A program made the position numbers and the translations under genes. Shown piece after piece: positions 35,163 to 43,505 of a DNA stretch of 64,000 nucleotides; position 1 is the stretch's first letter, and each line of letters opens with the position of its first letter. This stretch comes from an uncultured Prevotellaceae bacterium. Its GTDB lineage: Bacteria > Bacteroidota > Bacteroidia > Bacteroidales > Bacteroidaceae. The notes below the pieces were generated by a model. That model did not search any database. It was not told the DNA's origin and saw only the letters and a list, made by a program, of their open reading frames with translations. Location: positions 1-64,000 of the forward strand of contig OMXS01000012.1 in NCBI GenBank assembly GCA_900315095.1, given 5' to 3'.

Positions 35163-38100
35163 ATGGATAGAATATCATTCAAGGAAAACGATATAAGCCA
35201 AAAGCCGGCTTTGGAATTGTTGCAGAAGTTGGGCTATCAGTATCTTTCGCCAGAGGAAGCGTTGATGATGCGAGGCGGAAAGACTTCCAATGTGTTGTTG
35301 GAAGAGGTGCTGAGACGGCAGTTGCGAGAATTGAACTCCATACGGGTGGGCAGTCGCAAGGAGGAACGTTTCTCGGAACAGAACATTGAGAACGGCGTGA
35401 TAGCCATGCGGAATGTGCCAATGGAAGGCGGTTATCTAAGTGGCAATGAGGCTGTTTATAACATGCTAACGCTTGGAAAGGCTTTTGAGCAGAGTATTGA
35501 TGGGGACAAGAAAACCTATACGATGCGCTATATTGACTGGGAACACCCTGAAAACAATGTTTATCACGTAACAGAAGAGTTTGCAGTTACCCGTACCGGC
35601 ATTGCTGACACCTACCGTCCTGACATCGTGCTGTTCGTGAACGGTATTCCATTGGTGGTGATAGAGTGTAAACGACCAGATATCAAGGGGGCTGAAGAAC
35701 AGGCTATTTCTCAGCATCTGCGTAATCAGCAGGATGACGGCATCAGGGGACTTTATGTATATAGTGCCCTACTATTGGCTATCGGCAATAACTTCGGAAG
35801 TTACGCCACCACTGGTTCAGCTCAGAAGTTCTGGTGTAAATGGCGCGAGATGCATATCAACAAAGATGAGGAATTGGAGTATGAGAAAAGACTATTAGAT
35901 ATCGTAAACAGAGATGAGGATGAAGTACGGACCGCCACAGAGCAAGACAGATATATCTACAACCTATGTCGTCCAGAGCGTTTACTGGAACTGATCTACC
36001 ATTTTACAATCTATGATGCTGGTATCAAGAAGTTAGCTCGCTATCAGCAATTCTTCACGGTGAAAGAGATTGTTGAGCGAGTGAAACGAATTGAAGCAGG
36101 CAAACGCAATGGTGGTGTAGTGTGGCACACTCAAGGAAGCGGTAAGTCACTGACAATGGTGATGCTGGCACAAAAGATTGCTACTGTTGTGCAGAATCCA
36201 AGGATTGTCTTGGTGACAGACCGTACCGACTTGGATGCACAAATCACCAAGACATTCCGTAAATGTGGTAAGGATGTGGAGAATGCGACAACTGGCATCA
36301 AACTGGTGGAGTTATTGGAAGGTAATACAGATTCCGTCATTACAACCATTATCAATAAGTTTGCAACCGCCATTAAGAAAATCAAGCAGCCATTGACTGA
36401 CCCGAATATCTTTATTTTAATCGATGAGGCCCATCGAAGTCAATATAAGGAAATGGCCATACAGATGAATCGCGTTCTGCCCAATGCATGTAAAATTGCC
36501 TTTACGGGTACGCCTCTGATGAAAAAAGACAAAAATACAGCTCGCACTTTCGGAGGTATCATCAAACCTGTCTATACTGTGAAGCAGGCTGTAGAAGACC
36601 ATGCTGTGGTGCCACTTCTCTATGAAGGGCGCATTGTGCCCCAATTCGTCACGGAAGGACCTATCGACAGTTTCTTTGATCGTGTGTGTGAGGACTTGAC
36701 GGAAGAACAGTCTGTGGATTTGAAAAAGAAATTTTCTAGAACGGACATCCTGAATCAGACTGAGCAACGCATCTTTTCAATTGCAACAGACATTTCAGAG
36801 CATTACGCAGACAACTGGAAGGGAACTGGCTTTAAGGCCATGTTGGTGACACCCAAGAAACGAGTTGCCATCCTATACAAGAAATATCTGGATGAGATTG
36901 GCAAAGTTACATCAGAAGTGCTGATTACGGCACCAGACGATCGTGAGGGTGAAGAAACAGCTTACGGAGGGACACCTGAGGAGGTAAAAGTCTTCTGGAA
37001 AAAGATGATGGATGAGCATGGAGCCCCACATAAATATCAGGAGAATCTGATTGCCAGATTCAAGGGACAGGAGGATCCGGAAATTATGATTGTCGTTGAT
37101 AAATTGCTGACTGGATTTGACGAGCCAAAAGTAACAGTCATGTATATTGACCGTCATCTGACAGGACATACACTACTGCAGGCTGTGGCTCGTGTCAATC
37201 GTAATTGTGACGGAAAAGACTATGGCTATATCATTGACTACTATGGCGTGCTGGCAGAATTGGATGATGCGTTAAGCATCTACTCTGAGTATGACGAAGA
37301 AGACAAAGAAGTATTCCGTGAGACACTGGCCCCTGTTAGTGACAAGATTGCAGAACTTCCTCAAAAGAATGCCGACTTATGGGATTTGTTCAAGACAATT
37401 CCCAACAAACGTGACTTAGAGGCATACGCCCAATCATTGCGACTGGAAGACAGGCGTCATGAGTTCTATGACCGTCTGACAGCTTTCTCATCAGTGCTTC
37501 AACTGGCTCTTTCTACTAAGGAGTTTCATGAGAATACAGATGAAAAGACGATTGAACGATACAAAGAAGATTTACGTATGTTTGCCAAACTGCGCACTTC
37601 TGTTCAATTGCGCTATTCCGATGCCGTTGACTATAAGAAGTACGAGGCAAGGATTGAAAAACTCATTAATCGTCATGTGGAGAGCGATGAGGTAAAGGTC
37701 ATCACAAAGTTGGTTAACATCTTCGATACAGAGAATTTCCAGAAGGAGGTTGACAGTATTGTTGGAACGGCAGCCAAAGCAGATACCATTGCTTCGCGTA
37801 CCTCTAAATATATCAAGGAGAATATGGATTCTGATCCTGCCTTCTACAAGAAATTCTCTCAACTGATTCGTGAGGCTATTGAAGCATACGAGCAGGGACG
37901 TCTTAGCGATAACGAGTATCTGGAAAAGATGATGCAGTATAAGGAAGATGTACTGAATCATACGGACAGTGAACTACCAGCAGAGTTAGAGCATAACAAT
38001 GCTGGTAAAGCCTATTATGGTATCGCATTGGAGAATTATAAACGACTTTTCTCAGATCAGCCCATCAAAGAAATGGCTCTTGCTACAACCAAAGCTTTCG

Positions 38101-38309
38101 ATGAGATTATCCGTAAAGCAGTAATTGTTGACAATGCGATCTTAGTTGATTGGCAGTCAAAGAGTGATATCATCGGAAAAATGAAGATTGATCTGGAAGA
38201 CGAGTTGATAGATAATATCAAGCGGAAGTACGAACTTGAATTCTCATTCGACGACATGGATGTGATTATTGACGGTTGTGTAGATGTGGCTAAGATATGG
38301 CTCAAATAA
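35163..38309 (+). CDS. hsdR: Type I restriction endonuclease motor subunit
   Basis: A 1048-residue subunit that translocates and cuts unmodified DNA. The N-terminal nuclease has PDIVLFVNG ... VVIECK (Asp154, Glu168, Lys170, the PD-ExK site). The SF2 motor has Walker A TQGSGKS (near 323-329), DEAH (LIDEAHRSQ near 420) and motif VI-like VARVNRNCDGKDYGYIIDY (split: VARVNRNC, DYGYIIDY). A helical C-terminus docks on HsdM/HsdS. All key residues are intact, so the system is probably active. It is the last large gene of the operon; a YgjP-type gene overlaps its end by 13 bp. Confidence 0.96.
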   Translation: MDRISFKENDISQKPALELLQKLGYQYLSPEEALMMRGGKTSNVLLEEVLRRQLRELNSIRVGSRKEERFSEQNIENGVIAMRNVPMEGGYLSGNEAVYNMLTLGKAFEQSIDGDKKTYTMRYIDWEHPENNVYHVTEEFAVTRTGIADTYRPDIVLFVNGIPLVVIECKRPDIKGAEEQAISQHLRNQQDDGIRGLYVYSALLLAIGNNFGSYATTGSAQKFWCKWREMHINKDEELEYEKRLLDIVNRDEDEVRTATEQDRYIYNLCRPERLLELIYHFTIYDAGIKKLARYQQFFTVKEIVERVKRIEAGKRNGGVVWHTQGSGKSLTMVMLAQKIATVVQNPRIVLVTDRTDLDAQITKTFRKCGKDVENATTGIKLVELLEGNTDSVITTIINKFATAIKKIKQPLTDPNIFILIDEAHRSQYKEMAIQMNRVLPNACKIAFTGTPLMKKDKNTARTFGGIIKPVYTVKQAVEDHAVVPLLYEGRIVPQFVTEGPIDSFFDRVCEDLTEEQSVDLKKKFSRTDILNQTEQRIFSIATDISEHYADNWKGTGFKAMLVTPKKRVAILYKKYLDEIGKVTSEVLITAPDDREGEETAYGGTPEEVKVFWKKMMDEHGAPHKYQENLIARFKGQEDPEIMIVVDKLLTGFDEPKVTVMYIDRHLTGHTLLQAVARVNRNCDGKDYGYIIDYYGVLAELDDALSIYSEYDEEDKEVFRETLAPVSDKIAELPQKNADLWDLFKTIPNKRDLEAYAQSLRLEDRRHEFYDRLTAFSSVLQLALSTKEFHENTDEKTIERYKEDLRMFAKLRTSVQLRYSDAVDYKKYEARIEKLINRHVESDEVKVITKLVNIFDTENFQKEVDSIVGTAAKADTIASRTSKYIKENMDSDPAFYKKFSQLIREAIEAYEQGRLSDNEYLEKMMQYKEDVLNHTDSELPAELEHNNAGKAYYGIALENYKRLFSDQPIKEMALATTKAFDEIIRKAVIVDNAILVDWQSKSDIIGKMKIDLEDELIDNIKRKYELEFSFDDMDVIIDGCVDVAKIWLK

Positions 38310-39004
38310 CAAGAGACCATATACAATATGGAGCAACTATTATCGATTATGATATAGAGTTCTCCCCAAGAAAGACACTGAGCATTTGTGTCAATCCTGA
38401 TAGTACCGTCTGTCTGAAGGCGCCTTTAGATGCGACCTTAGAACAGGTTCAACAGAAAGTGCACAAAAGGGCCAGTTGGATTCTCAAACAAAAGCGGTTT
38501 TTTGAGTCATTCGGCACACCTACAACGAAGCGCCAGTATATCAGTGGAGAATCGCATCTATATTTGGGACGCCAGTATATGCTCAAGGTAAGGGAAAGTA
38601 ATGTGAATGCGGTCCATTATCAGAATAACATCATTGAGATAGAGTGTCGTCACAGAAAGGATGCCGGTGTGCTGTTACAAACTTGGTATCGCCAACGGGC
38701 CAACATCAAATTCCTGGAATATGCGAAGCCTATCATTGAACAATTCTCTGCTTATGGTGTAAAGCCCCAAAGTCTTTCTATTAAGAAGATGGATAAACGA
38801 TGGGGGTATTGTACCATTGATGGACATATCACGTTAAACCCTCGGTTGATTTGTGCCCCCAGATGTTGTATTGAGTATGTCATCACACACGAATTATGCC
38901 ACCTCATCCATCGCAGCCATAATAAGGATTTCTACGCACTTCTTACCAAGGAAATGCCACATTGGGAGAAGTGGAAAAACAAACTTGAGCGAATAATGTC
39001 ATAA
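38297..39004 (+). CDS. YgjP-type (DUF45) zinc metalloprotease
   Basis: A 235-residue cytoplasmic protein with the zinc-binding HELCHLIHRSH (near 198-208) and the upstream KRWGYCT block of the family. YgjP-like proteins often follow hsdR in type I operons; their role there is unknown, and a proteolytic check on HsdR or SprT-like DNA-protein repair has been suggested. It overlaps hsdR by 13 bp and is followed by the operon terminator, so it is the last gene of the island. Confidence 0.88.
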   Translation: MAQITRDHIQYGATIIDYDIEFSPRKTLSICVNPDSTVCLKAPLDATLEQVQQKVHKRASWILKQKRFFESFGTPTTKRQYISGESHLYLGRQYMLKVRESNVNAVHYQNNIIEIECRHRKDAGVLLQTWYRQRANIKFLEYAKPIIEQFSAYGVKPQSLSIKKMDKRWGYCTIDGHITLNPRLICAPRCCIEYVITHELCHLIHRSHNKDFYALLTKEMPHWEKWKNKLERIMS

Positions 39005-39165
39005 ATAGAAATTTTTTTAGGACAGATTTAGATTTTTACAAAAAATGATGACAATTTAATATTTAGTTATCGATTATATGTATGCGATATACCGCCGTAT
39101 CTCACAAATCAATATATTATTTGAATAAGTAAAAGAAGGAAATATAACGATAACAACTAATAATT

Positions 39166-39200
39166 TGGCGCATGGTCTTAGTGACTGTGCGCCATTTTTT
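39166..39200 (+). terminator. Terminator of the defence operon
   Basis: GGCGCA (39167-39172) pairs with TGCGCC (39188-39193) and GTC with GAC inside, followed by ATTTTTT. The rest of the 221-bp spacer is AT-rich with no feature. Confidence 0.8.
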
Positions 39201-39225
39201 ATAATATATATATGTAGTGGCTGCT

Positions 39226-40221
39226 TTATTGTTCCTTTGAACTTGCATCTCTCTTTGCTTCGCGCTCCATGTCGCGGCGAGACTTGGACTTGGTGACTTG
39301 CCACACTCCAACAAATACGAGGATTACGGCGAGGGCTTGCGACCACCGGAAGATGCCTATGCCGGTAATTATGCTGACTGTGACGGAGACGATGGGTTGA
39401 ACGTAGTTGTAGATTGAGACAACGGTAGGACGCAGGGTGCGCTGGCCAATCATCGTGAGGATGTAACCGATGAAAGTGCCGAAGACAACGACGTAGGCTG
39501 CTTCCCACCATGCAGAGACGGTGACTGCCGACCATTGCAAACTGAGAAGGTGCGGCATGGTTAGCGGTATGACGATAATCGTTGCCCAAAGGAACATCCA
39601 GCGGTTTATGGTGAACACCGAGTAACGGCGAATGAGCGGGTTGAAGAGCGAGAGGTAGAGCGCAAACGAGAACTGAGCCCCGAGGCAGAGTAGGTCGCCG
39701 CGAATGTCACCCACCTTGTCGGTAGTGGCGGCAGCACTCGTGAGTATCAGAATCAACGCTCCCGAGCATCCCATCAAAACGCCCAACGCCTTCTTCCCAG
39801 TAATGGGTTCCTTCAAAATGACGGCTGCTAGAATCATGGCGAAGATGGGCATGGAGGTTGTCACGATGCTGGCGTTGATGGGGGAGGTGAGCGAAAGGCC
39901 GATGGTATAACAGCATTGGTTGAACACCAGGCCGAACAATGCCGCTCCGCAGAACATCAGGCGGTCGCGCACAGGCACATGCTCTTTGACAGGTGACAGA
40001 TTATTAGTGTTGGGTGTTCGTGACTTGAAAAGTTGCATAAGCAGCGACGTAACCCAAAAGAGAAACATTCCGCCGGCAACACGCATAGACACCATAGTGA
40101 GGCCGTCAAGCCCGTGAGTCATGGCGTCTTTTCCCAACGGTGCCATAAGTCCCCAGATGGCACAAGCGTCGAACATGCTGAGATGTGCTATCAGCGGTCG
40201 CGAGTTGCGTTTCTTTTCCAT
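39226..40221 (-). CDS. DMT-superfamily (EamA) transporter
   Basis: A 331-residue inner-membrane protein with ten predicted membrane segments in two EamA repeats ('MAPLGKDAMTHGLDGLTMVSMRVAGG' region near 30, shown only in part; second repeat near 170). By family it exports small metabolites such as amino acids; the substrate is unknown. The last 20 residues are charged and cytosolic. It lies between the restriction island and the ATPase/DUF4435 pair, and transcribes divergently from the latter with overlapping promoters. Confidence 0.88.
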   Translation of the reverse strand: MEKKRNSRPLIAHLSMFDACAIWGLMAPLGKDAMTHGLDGLTMVSMRVAGGMFLFWVTSLLMQLFKSRTPNTNNLSPVKEHVPVRDRLMFCGAALFGLVFNQCCYTIGLSLTSPINASIVTTSMPIFAMILAAVILKEPITGKKALGVLMGCSGALILILTSAAATTDKVGDIRGDLLCLGAQFSFALYLSLFNPLIRRYSVFTINRWMFLWATIIVIPLTMPHLLSLQWSAVTVSAWWEAAYVVVFGTFIGYILTMIGQRTLRPTVVSIYNYVQPIVSVTVSIITGIGIFRWSQALAVILVFVGVWQVTKSKSRRDMEREAKRDASSKEQ

Positions 40222-40240
40222 TGATTTCTCTTTTCGGCTG

Positions 40241-40299
40241 CAAAATTAGAAAATAATAATGACGTAGCATTGCGGAATGGAAAAGATTTTATATATTTG
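40241..40299. promoter_or_regulatory. Divergent promoter region, DMT transporter / ATPase-DUF4435 pair
   Basis: For the plus strand, ATTG (40269-40272) and TATATTTG (40292-40299) are 19 bp apart. For the minus strand, TAATTTTG is at 40248-40241 and its -33 would fall on 40268-40271, so the two -33 boxes overlap. The plus-strand -7 lies inside the longer reading frame from 40277, which fixes the ATPase start at 40319. Confidence 0.6.
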
Positions 40300-40318
40300 C
40301 AACAAAAATTACCGGCTT

Positions 40319-41122
40319 ATGAAATACGCAGAATACATTGAACAGATAGAGATTGACTCGCTTTGGAGCGGCAAGCGTCATGTGGTGTGGAATCTCGACC
40401 GGCGTGTGAACGTGCTGAGCGGTATCAACGGAGTGGGCAAGAGCACGATATTAAACAAGGTGGTGAAGAGTGTAGAGGTGAATGGCGACATTCTGAACCA
40501 TCTGCTCAAGGGAGTGCATATAAAGACCAACCCTGCCGATGCTACTCACCTGCGCTTTGATGTTATACGCTCGTTCGACCGCCCTGTGGTGAACGGCGAT
40601 GTTATAAGCCGTATGGACATCAGGCTTGCCACAGAACTCGACTGGCAGTTGTATAAACTTCAGCGCAAGTACCTTGACTATCAGGTGAACATGGGCAACC
40701 GCATCATTGAGTCTCTGCAACAAGGCAACCCTCAGGAGGCGCAGCAGTTGAGTGAGCCGAAGAAGCGTTTCCAAGACCTTATCGACGACCTCTTCAAGGA
40801 CACGGGCAAGAAGATTGTGCGCACGGAAAACGAGATAAGGTTCTCGCAGATAGGTGAGACGCTGGTGCCTTACCAATTGTCATCGGGCGAGAAGCAGATG
40901 CTCGTAATCCTGCTCACGGTACTTGTTGAAGACCAGCAACCCTATGTCCTTTTCATGGACGAACCGGAGGTCAGTCTGCATGTTGACTGGCAGGAACGTC
41001 TCATAGATATTATTTTGCAGATGAACCCTAATGTGCAGATTATCCTTACAACGCACTCGCCAGCGGTGATTATGAACGGATGGATGGACAGAGTGACAGA
41101 GGTGAGCGACATTACGACATGA
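40319..41122 (+). CDS. AAA/ABC-type ATPase, AriA-like
   Basis: A 268-residue ATPase. Walker A is SGINGVGKST (34-43), an ABC-type signature is QLSSGEKQML (near 190), and Walker B is YVLFMDEPEVSLH (near 215), followed by an ILTTHSPAVI switch His. It is of the AAA_21/RecF-like kind. Start ATG 40319 is chosen because the promoter -7 box overlaps the upstream start. It is followed 68 bp later by a DUF4435 gene, the pairing seen in PARIS (AriA ATPase + AriB effector). It is smaller than typical AriA as I recall, so it may be a relative rather than PARIS proper. Confidence 0.78.
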   Translation: MKYAEYIEQIEIDSLWSGKRHVVWNLDRRVNVLSGINGVGKSTILNKVVKSVEVNGDILNHLLKGVHIKTNPADATHLRFDVIRSFDRPVVNGDVISRMDIRLATELDWQLYKLQRKYLDYQVNMGNRIIESLQQGNPQEAQQLSEPKKRFQDLIDDLFKDTGKKIVRTENEIRFSQIGETLVPYQLSSGEKQMLVILLTVLVEDQQPYVLFMDEPEVSLHVDWQERLIDIILQMNPNVQIILTTHSPAVIMNGWMDRVTEVSDITT

Positions 41123-41190
41123 TAACGTGGAATGTTGATTTCGAAAGTTGAGTTTTATCGTTAATCAACCTTCTTAATTCGTAATTCAAA

Positions 41191-42189
41191 ATGGGTAAGC
41201 GACTAAAAGACAGCATCTCATCAAAATATATCGAGGCAGCCAACAAGTTGCGCTCGAAGACTTCACGTCGCCGCATTGTGGCGTATGTGGAGAGTTATGA
41301 TGATGTTTTCTTTTGGCGCACGGTATTGTCGAAGTTTGAGGACGATACTCGTTATTTCGAGGTGTTGCTGCCATCGAACCATACTTTGGAGCGAGGGAAA
41401 AAATCGGCGATGATGAGAATTCTTGAAGACAAGGTGGGACGCGACATGATAGCGTGTGTAGATGCCGATTACGACTATCTAATAAACGGCGCCACCGAGA
41501 CGAGCAAAAGGATGATAAACAACCCTTATGTGTTCCATACCTTTGCCTATTCTATAGAGAACTTGCAATGCTATGCTCCTTCGTTGCATAACGTTTGCGT
41601 CGCCGTGACGCTCAACGACCATCAGTTGATTGACGTTGAGGAGTTTATGAAGCAATACAGCATTGCTATTTTCCCGCTCTTCGTATGGAGCATCTGGCAC
41701 TATCGCCGACCTATTTATACTGAGTTTACTATTACCGACTTCAACCGCATCATAGAACTGGGCGGTTTCAATCTAAACCAACCTTTCGCTGCAATTGCCA
41801 ACCTGCGGCATAAAGTTGGCAGCCGTATTGCTATGCTTCAAAAGAAGAATCCCGATGCGAAGGAGAGTTACTTGGAACTGAAGCGCGAACTGATTGAGGA
41901 TTATGGTATAAATCCAGAAGATACCTATCTATACATTCAAGGGCATCATCTTTTCGACAAGGTGGTGGTGCAGGTTCTAGACAAGATTTGCTCGCAACTC
42001 ATTCGTGAGCGTGAGAACGAGATACGTCGTCAGGCAAGGCATCAGACGCAGATGCGTAACGAACTCTCATGCTATTCGCATAGCACTCAAGACATTGCGC
42101 AAATGTTGAAGAAAAATCTCGCTTATGTTATGTCCGAACCGTTTAGGAGAATTCAGGATTCGGTGGAAAGGTTCCTTAATTCTACTTAG
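41191..42189 (+). CDS. DUF4435 / TOPRIM-like protein, AriB-like
   Basis: A 332-residue protein. The N-terminal part has the TOPRIM-like residues AYVESYDD (Glu34, Asp37/Asp38) and [10 protein letters not shown] (Asp91, Asp93), consistent with metal-dependent nuclease chemistry. In PARIS, the DUF4435 partner is released by the ATPase when a phage anti-restriction protein appears, and it then stops growth, for example by cutting tRNA. Here it lies about 2 kb from a complete type I restriction operon. Its 3' end overlaps the convergent trmB by 8 bp. A housekeeping role in Bacteroidales cannot be excluded. Confidence 0.75.
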   Translation: MGKRLKDSISSKYIEAANKLRSKTSRRRIVAYVESYDDVFFWRTVLSKFEDDTRYFEVLLPSNHTLERGKKSAMMRILEDKVGRDMIACVDADYDYLINGATETSKRMINNPYVFHTFAYSIENLQCYAPSLHNVCVAVTLNDHQLIDVEEFMKQYSIAIFPLFVWSIWHYRRPIYTEFTITDFNRIIELGGFNLNQPFAAIANLRHKVGSRIAMLQKKNPDAKESYLELKRELIEDYGINPEDTYLYIQGHHLFDKVVVQVLDKICSQLIRERENEIRRQARHQTQMRNELSCYSHSTQDIAQMLKKNLAYVMSEPFRRIQDSVERFLNST

Positions 42190-42958
42190 CTTTTTCCTTT
42201 CCGCTTCTTTTATCCCTTTTGTAACTACGATACTCGTCGAGAGGGATTTCTATCTCGCTTTCAGTTAATTCTCCGTCACGCGGAAGCAGGAATTTAAGGT
42301 ATTTGATGTTCAGGCCGCGGTCTATCCACATTTGCTCGTAATAGGTGTGGATAGAGAGTATGCTCTTGGTTCCCTCATCCATTGCTGAGTTGTTATCGGC
42401 ATAAAGGTCTTCCGTACACATCAGTACTGGCAGGTTGTTGTGTTCAACCATCAGTCGGGTGTATGTGAATAGGAAGTTGGAGTCGGTTTTCAAGTGAATT
42501 ATGCCGCGGTCAACGAGGAAGCGGCGATAGCGTTCCATGAAATATGTTGATGTTAGTCGCTTGCGTGGGTTCTTCATCTGCGGGTCGCTGAAGGTTAACC
42601 ATATTTCCTGCACCTCATCTGGTGCGAAGAAACGGTCGATAATCTCGATATTGGTGCGCAGGAATGCCACGTTCTTCAGACCTTCATTGATAGCCTGTGT
42701 GGCGCCTGTCCACATTCTCGCGCCTTTGATGTCAACCCCAATAAAGTTTATGCCGGGGAACATGCGAGCAAGTCCCACGGCATATTCTCCCTTTCCACAT
42801 CCCAGTTCCACTACGATGGGATTGTCGTTATGGAAATACATCTCGCGCCAGTGACCTTTCATGTCGAAAGGTACGTCGTCAATCACCGAATAAGGATACT
42901 GAAACACGTTCTCGTAGCGTTCCATGTCAGCGAATTTTGCCAGTTTGCCTTTTCCCAT
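42182..42958 (-). CDS. trmB: tRNA (guanine-N7)-methyltransferase
   Basis: A 258-residue SAM enzyme that makes m7G46 in tRNA. The SAM motif is [14 protein letters not shown] (near 50) and the TrmB signature [14 protein letters not shown] is in place (family usually PDPWPKKRH). ATG 42958 gives [12 protein letters not shown]; the frame start at 43045 adds 29 residues and runs through a probable promoter (-7 TATCTTTG on the minus strand at 42984-42977), so it is not used. It ends convergently, overlapping the DUF4435 gene. Confidence 0.93.
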   Translation of the reverse strand: MGKGKLAKFADMERYENVFQYPYSVIDDVPFDMKGHWREMYFHNDNPIVVELGCGKGEYAVGLARMFPGINFIGVDIKGARMWTGATQAINEGLKNVAFLRTNIEIIDRFFAPDEVQEIWLTFSDPQMKNPRKRLTSTYFMERYRRFLVDRGIIHLKTDSNFLFTYTRLMVEHNNLPVLMCTEDLYADNNSAMDEGTKSILSIHTYYEQMWIDRGLNIKYLKFLLPRDGELTESEIEIPLDEYRSYKRDKRSGKEKAK

Positions 42959-42976
42959 ATATGCTGTTTTTGCATG

Positions 42977-43010
42977 CAAAGATAAGAAATTATTTCCTGA
43001 CAATGCCAAT
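42977..43010 (-). promoter_or_regulatory. Probable trmB promoter
   Basis: TATCTTTG on the minus strand at 42984-42977, with a weak ATTG at 43010-43007 as -33 (22-bp spacing). It lies 19 bp before the chosen start. Confidence 0.5.
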
Positions 43011-43080
43011 TTCGGCGACAAAAATCTGCGAACACATATCACCAATGATTATTATATGAATTGATGCAGCGCATCAAGTG

Positions 43081-43161
43081 TCATAATGCTATTCCAATAA
43101 ACATTGCTGCGGTAAGGATACTTATAAGCATCATCTTAACCAAATCCGTCATTATCTTCAT
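43081..43161 (-). CDS. Possible 26-aa membrane peptide
   Basis: A short frame reading MKIMTDLVKMMLISILTAAM then FIGIAL and a stop: one positively charged head and one membrane helix. A promoter-like pair on the same strand lies 60 bp upstream (TATCTTTG at 43229-43222; GTTG at 43254-43251, 21 bp apart), and AGAAG precedes the ATG. Such single-helix peptides regulate larger membrane proteins in other bacteria. It could equally be chance. Confidence 0.4.
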   Translation of the reverse strand: MKIMTDLVKMMLISILTAAMFIGIAL

Positions 43162-43221
43162 AATCTTCTGTTTTTTAAAGTATAATGTTTTATTTCGTCT
43201 GACTTTCGTCATTTGACATTG

Positions 43222-43254
43222 CAAAGATATGCTTAGAATACGCTCTGTTCCAAC
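43222..43254 (-). promoter_or_regulatory. Promoter-like pair upstream of the 26-aa frame
   Basis: TATCTTTG (-7) at 43229-43222 and GTTG (weak -33) at 43254-43251 on the minus strand. Confidence 0.45.
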
Positions 43255-43281
43255 AGTTTACTAAAATTTCTTCTTGGTTTG

Positions 43282-43340
43282 TTGCGACATATATTGGTTA
43301 TTGCGACAAAAACTGAAAAACTATCTCATTCTTGTCGCAA
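43282..43340. promoter_or_regulatory. TTGCGACA repeats upstream of dxs
   Basis: TTGCGACA occurs at 43282-43289 and 43301-43308 and inverted as TGTCGCAA at 43333-43340. The arms could bind a regulator or form a hairpin. They lie 110-170 bp before the dxs promoter. The rest of the spacer (43341-43448) shows nothing else. Confidence 0.4.
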
Positions 43341-43448
43341 GAAAGGCTGTTCTACATAGCAAATTACTATATAATGATTGAAGCGATAGTGTCATAGTGC
43401 TGATTTAAAATGTAAAAACGAGTCGTTTTTACCGAAAATGTGATAAAT

Positions 43449-43481
43449 ATTGTGCTTAATCTGAAAAATTTATTAACTTTG
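43449..43481 (+). promoter_or_regulatory. Promoter of dxs
   Basis: ATTG (43449-43452) and TAACTTTG (43474-43481) are 21 bp apart. Transcription should start about 18 bp before the GTG. Confidence 0.6.
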
Positions 43482-43505
43482 CCCCAAATTTAGATATAAT
43501 ACTAA

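Noticed and set aside
27395-39200. att sites bounding the defence island (both edges contain GCGCA stems)
   Set aside because: Both are ordinary terminator hairpins with different flanks. There is no integrase, and the tRNA is 24 kb away.
40277-40318. Upstream start adding 14 residues to the ATPase
   Set aside because: The -7 promoter box (40292-40299) lies inside it, so the message should begin after that ATG.
43300-43505. TPP or other riboswitch before dxs
   Set aside because: The promoter is only about 25 bp from the GTG start, leaving no room for a riboswitch, and no conserved core was seen.
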